Source: JALZAH01 sp051000755 (GTDB taxonomy: Bacteria; Actinomycetota; Acidimicrobiia; Acidimicrobiales; Palsa-688). Taken from it: a stretch of DNA of 22,408 bases. The stretch is from the NCBI GenBank assembly GCA_051000755.1, contig JBPCNZ010000022.1, positions 1 through 22,408 on the forward strand. The letters run 5' to 3'. The notes under the pieces are model-generated. The model was not told the origin of the DNA. It made no database searches and worked only from the letters and a program-made list of their open reading frames with translations. This document shows, piece after piece, positions 22,272-22,408 of this stretch; the stretch's first letter is position 1; every line of letters starts with the position of its first letter. Position numbers and translations under genes: made by a program.

Positions 22272-22408
22272 ATGGCAAGACATTTATGTTGGTGGGGACC
22301 GAGATCAGCTGTTTCTGCTGGCCACCAGCATGAAGGACTGGCTGGACGAAGGGCATCTGGCCTATTTCGTGATCGACGTGGTGGCCAAGGTCGACACCTC
22401 CCGTTTCC
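22272..22408 (+). CDS. IS1182-type transposase, N-terminal part cut by the window edge
   Basis: From about 22288 one frame reads VGGDRDQLFLLATSMKDW, then LDEGHLAYFVIDVVAKVDTS. This matches the N-terminal region of IS1182-family transposases, where a DQ.(F/Y)LL..S...W....HLA.FV.D.V pattern is usual. The frame is closed by a TGA at 22258-22260 and has no good start codon after it. ATG at 22272 is in another frame, but removing one T from CATTTATG would give MARHYVGGDRDQ, a natural beginning. The copy may therefore be frameshifted, or may use a rare ATT start at 22282. The catalytic residues lie outside the window. The A+T-richer flank is consistent with an element end, but its inverted repeat cannot be verified with one end visible. 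Confidence 0.75.
   Translation, partial: MARHLCWWGPRSAVSAGHQHEGLAGRRASGLFRDRRGGQGRHLPF

Noticed and set aside
21815..22333. Plus-strand frames spanning the spacer after uppS as a small protein gene
   Set aside because: They run across the minisatellite and antisense to uppS, and their products are Gly/Arg/Ala-rich without motifs.

Overview
This 22.4-kb window is a GC-rich bacterial chromosome segment, most likely from an actinobacterium; my best guess is a member of the Acidimicrobiia. The guess rests on very high G+C, frequent GTG starts, several genes with leaderless-type promoters, a Rv1284-like carbonic anhydrase, an actinobacterial septum-formation protein beside a WsfD-like membrane protein, and the overlapping dnaG/rpoD pair. 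No marker here fixes the lineage further.

Layout. 1-383: left edge with no convincing gene. 384-2045: a DoxX-like membrane protein (-), a small membrane protein with a His-rich motif (+) and a beta-carbonic anhydrase (+). 2050-6192: RsgA GTPase (-), a DEAD-box RNA helicase (+) and an ACAD10/11-like acyl-CoA dehydrogenase (+). 6193-6733: a hairpin-rich spacer with tRNA-Asn(GTT) (-). 6734-9957: rpoD and dnaG (-), overlapping by 4 nt. 10024-12363: a frameshifted septum-formation protein and a frameshifted WsfD-like polytopic protein (+). 12338-16760: ppdK, metY and a CoA-binding protein (-), chained by two 4-nt overlaps. 16904-17882: a decayed Tat-exported flavin amine oxidase (+). 17931-21934: an apparent operon (-) of uppS, recO, a membrane protein and glyS. 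21935-22271: a minisatellite and a run of G tracts. 22272-edge: the beginning of an IS1182-type transposase.

Most genes are housekeeping: replication and transcription initiation, ribosome maturation, tRNA charging, recombination repair and the undecaprenyl lipid carrier. The three genes carrying indels are all accessory and exported or membrane-bound, while neighbouring core genes are intact. Either accessory genes are decaying here or the assembly has single-base errors.

The most interesting signals are: (i) a shared GG-LHV-H ... DE ... DV core in two otherwise different membrane proteins (837-1322 and 19277-20335); (ii) an identical leaderless promoter layout, TAGRGT followed by exactly 6 nt and a GTG start, at three genes; (iii) an amine oxidase pseudogene with two frameshifts plus a large internal deletion; (iv) an 11-bp long-range stem enclosing smaller hairpins after the acyl-CoA dehydrogenase; and (v) six runs of five G's next to the transposase. 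I did not find a clear new defence, mobile or biosynthetic system.
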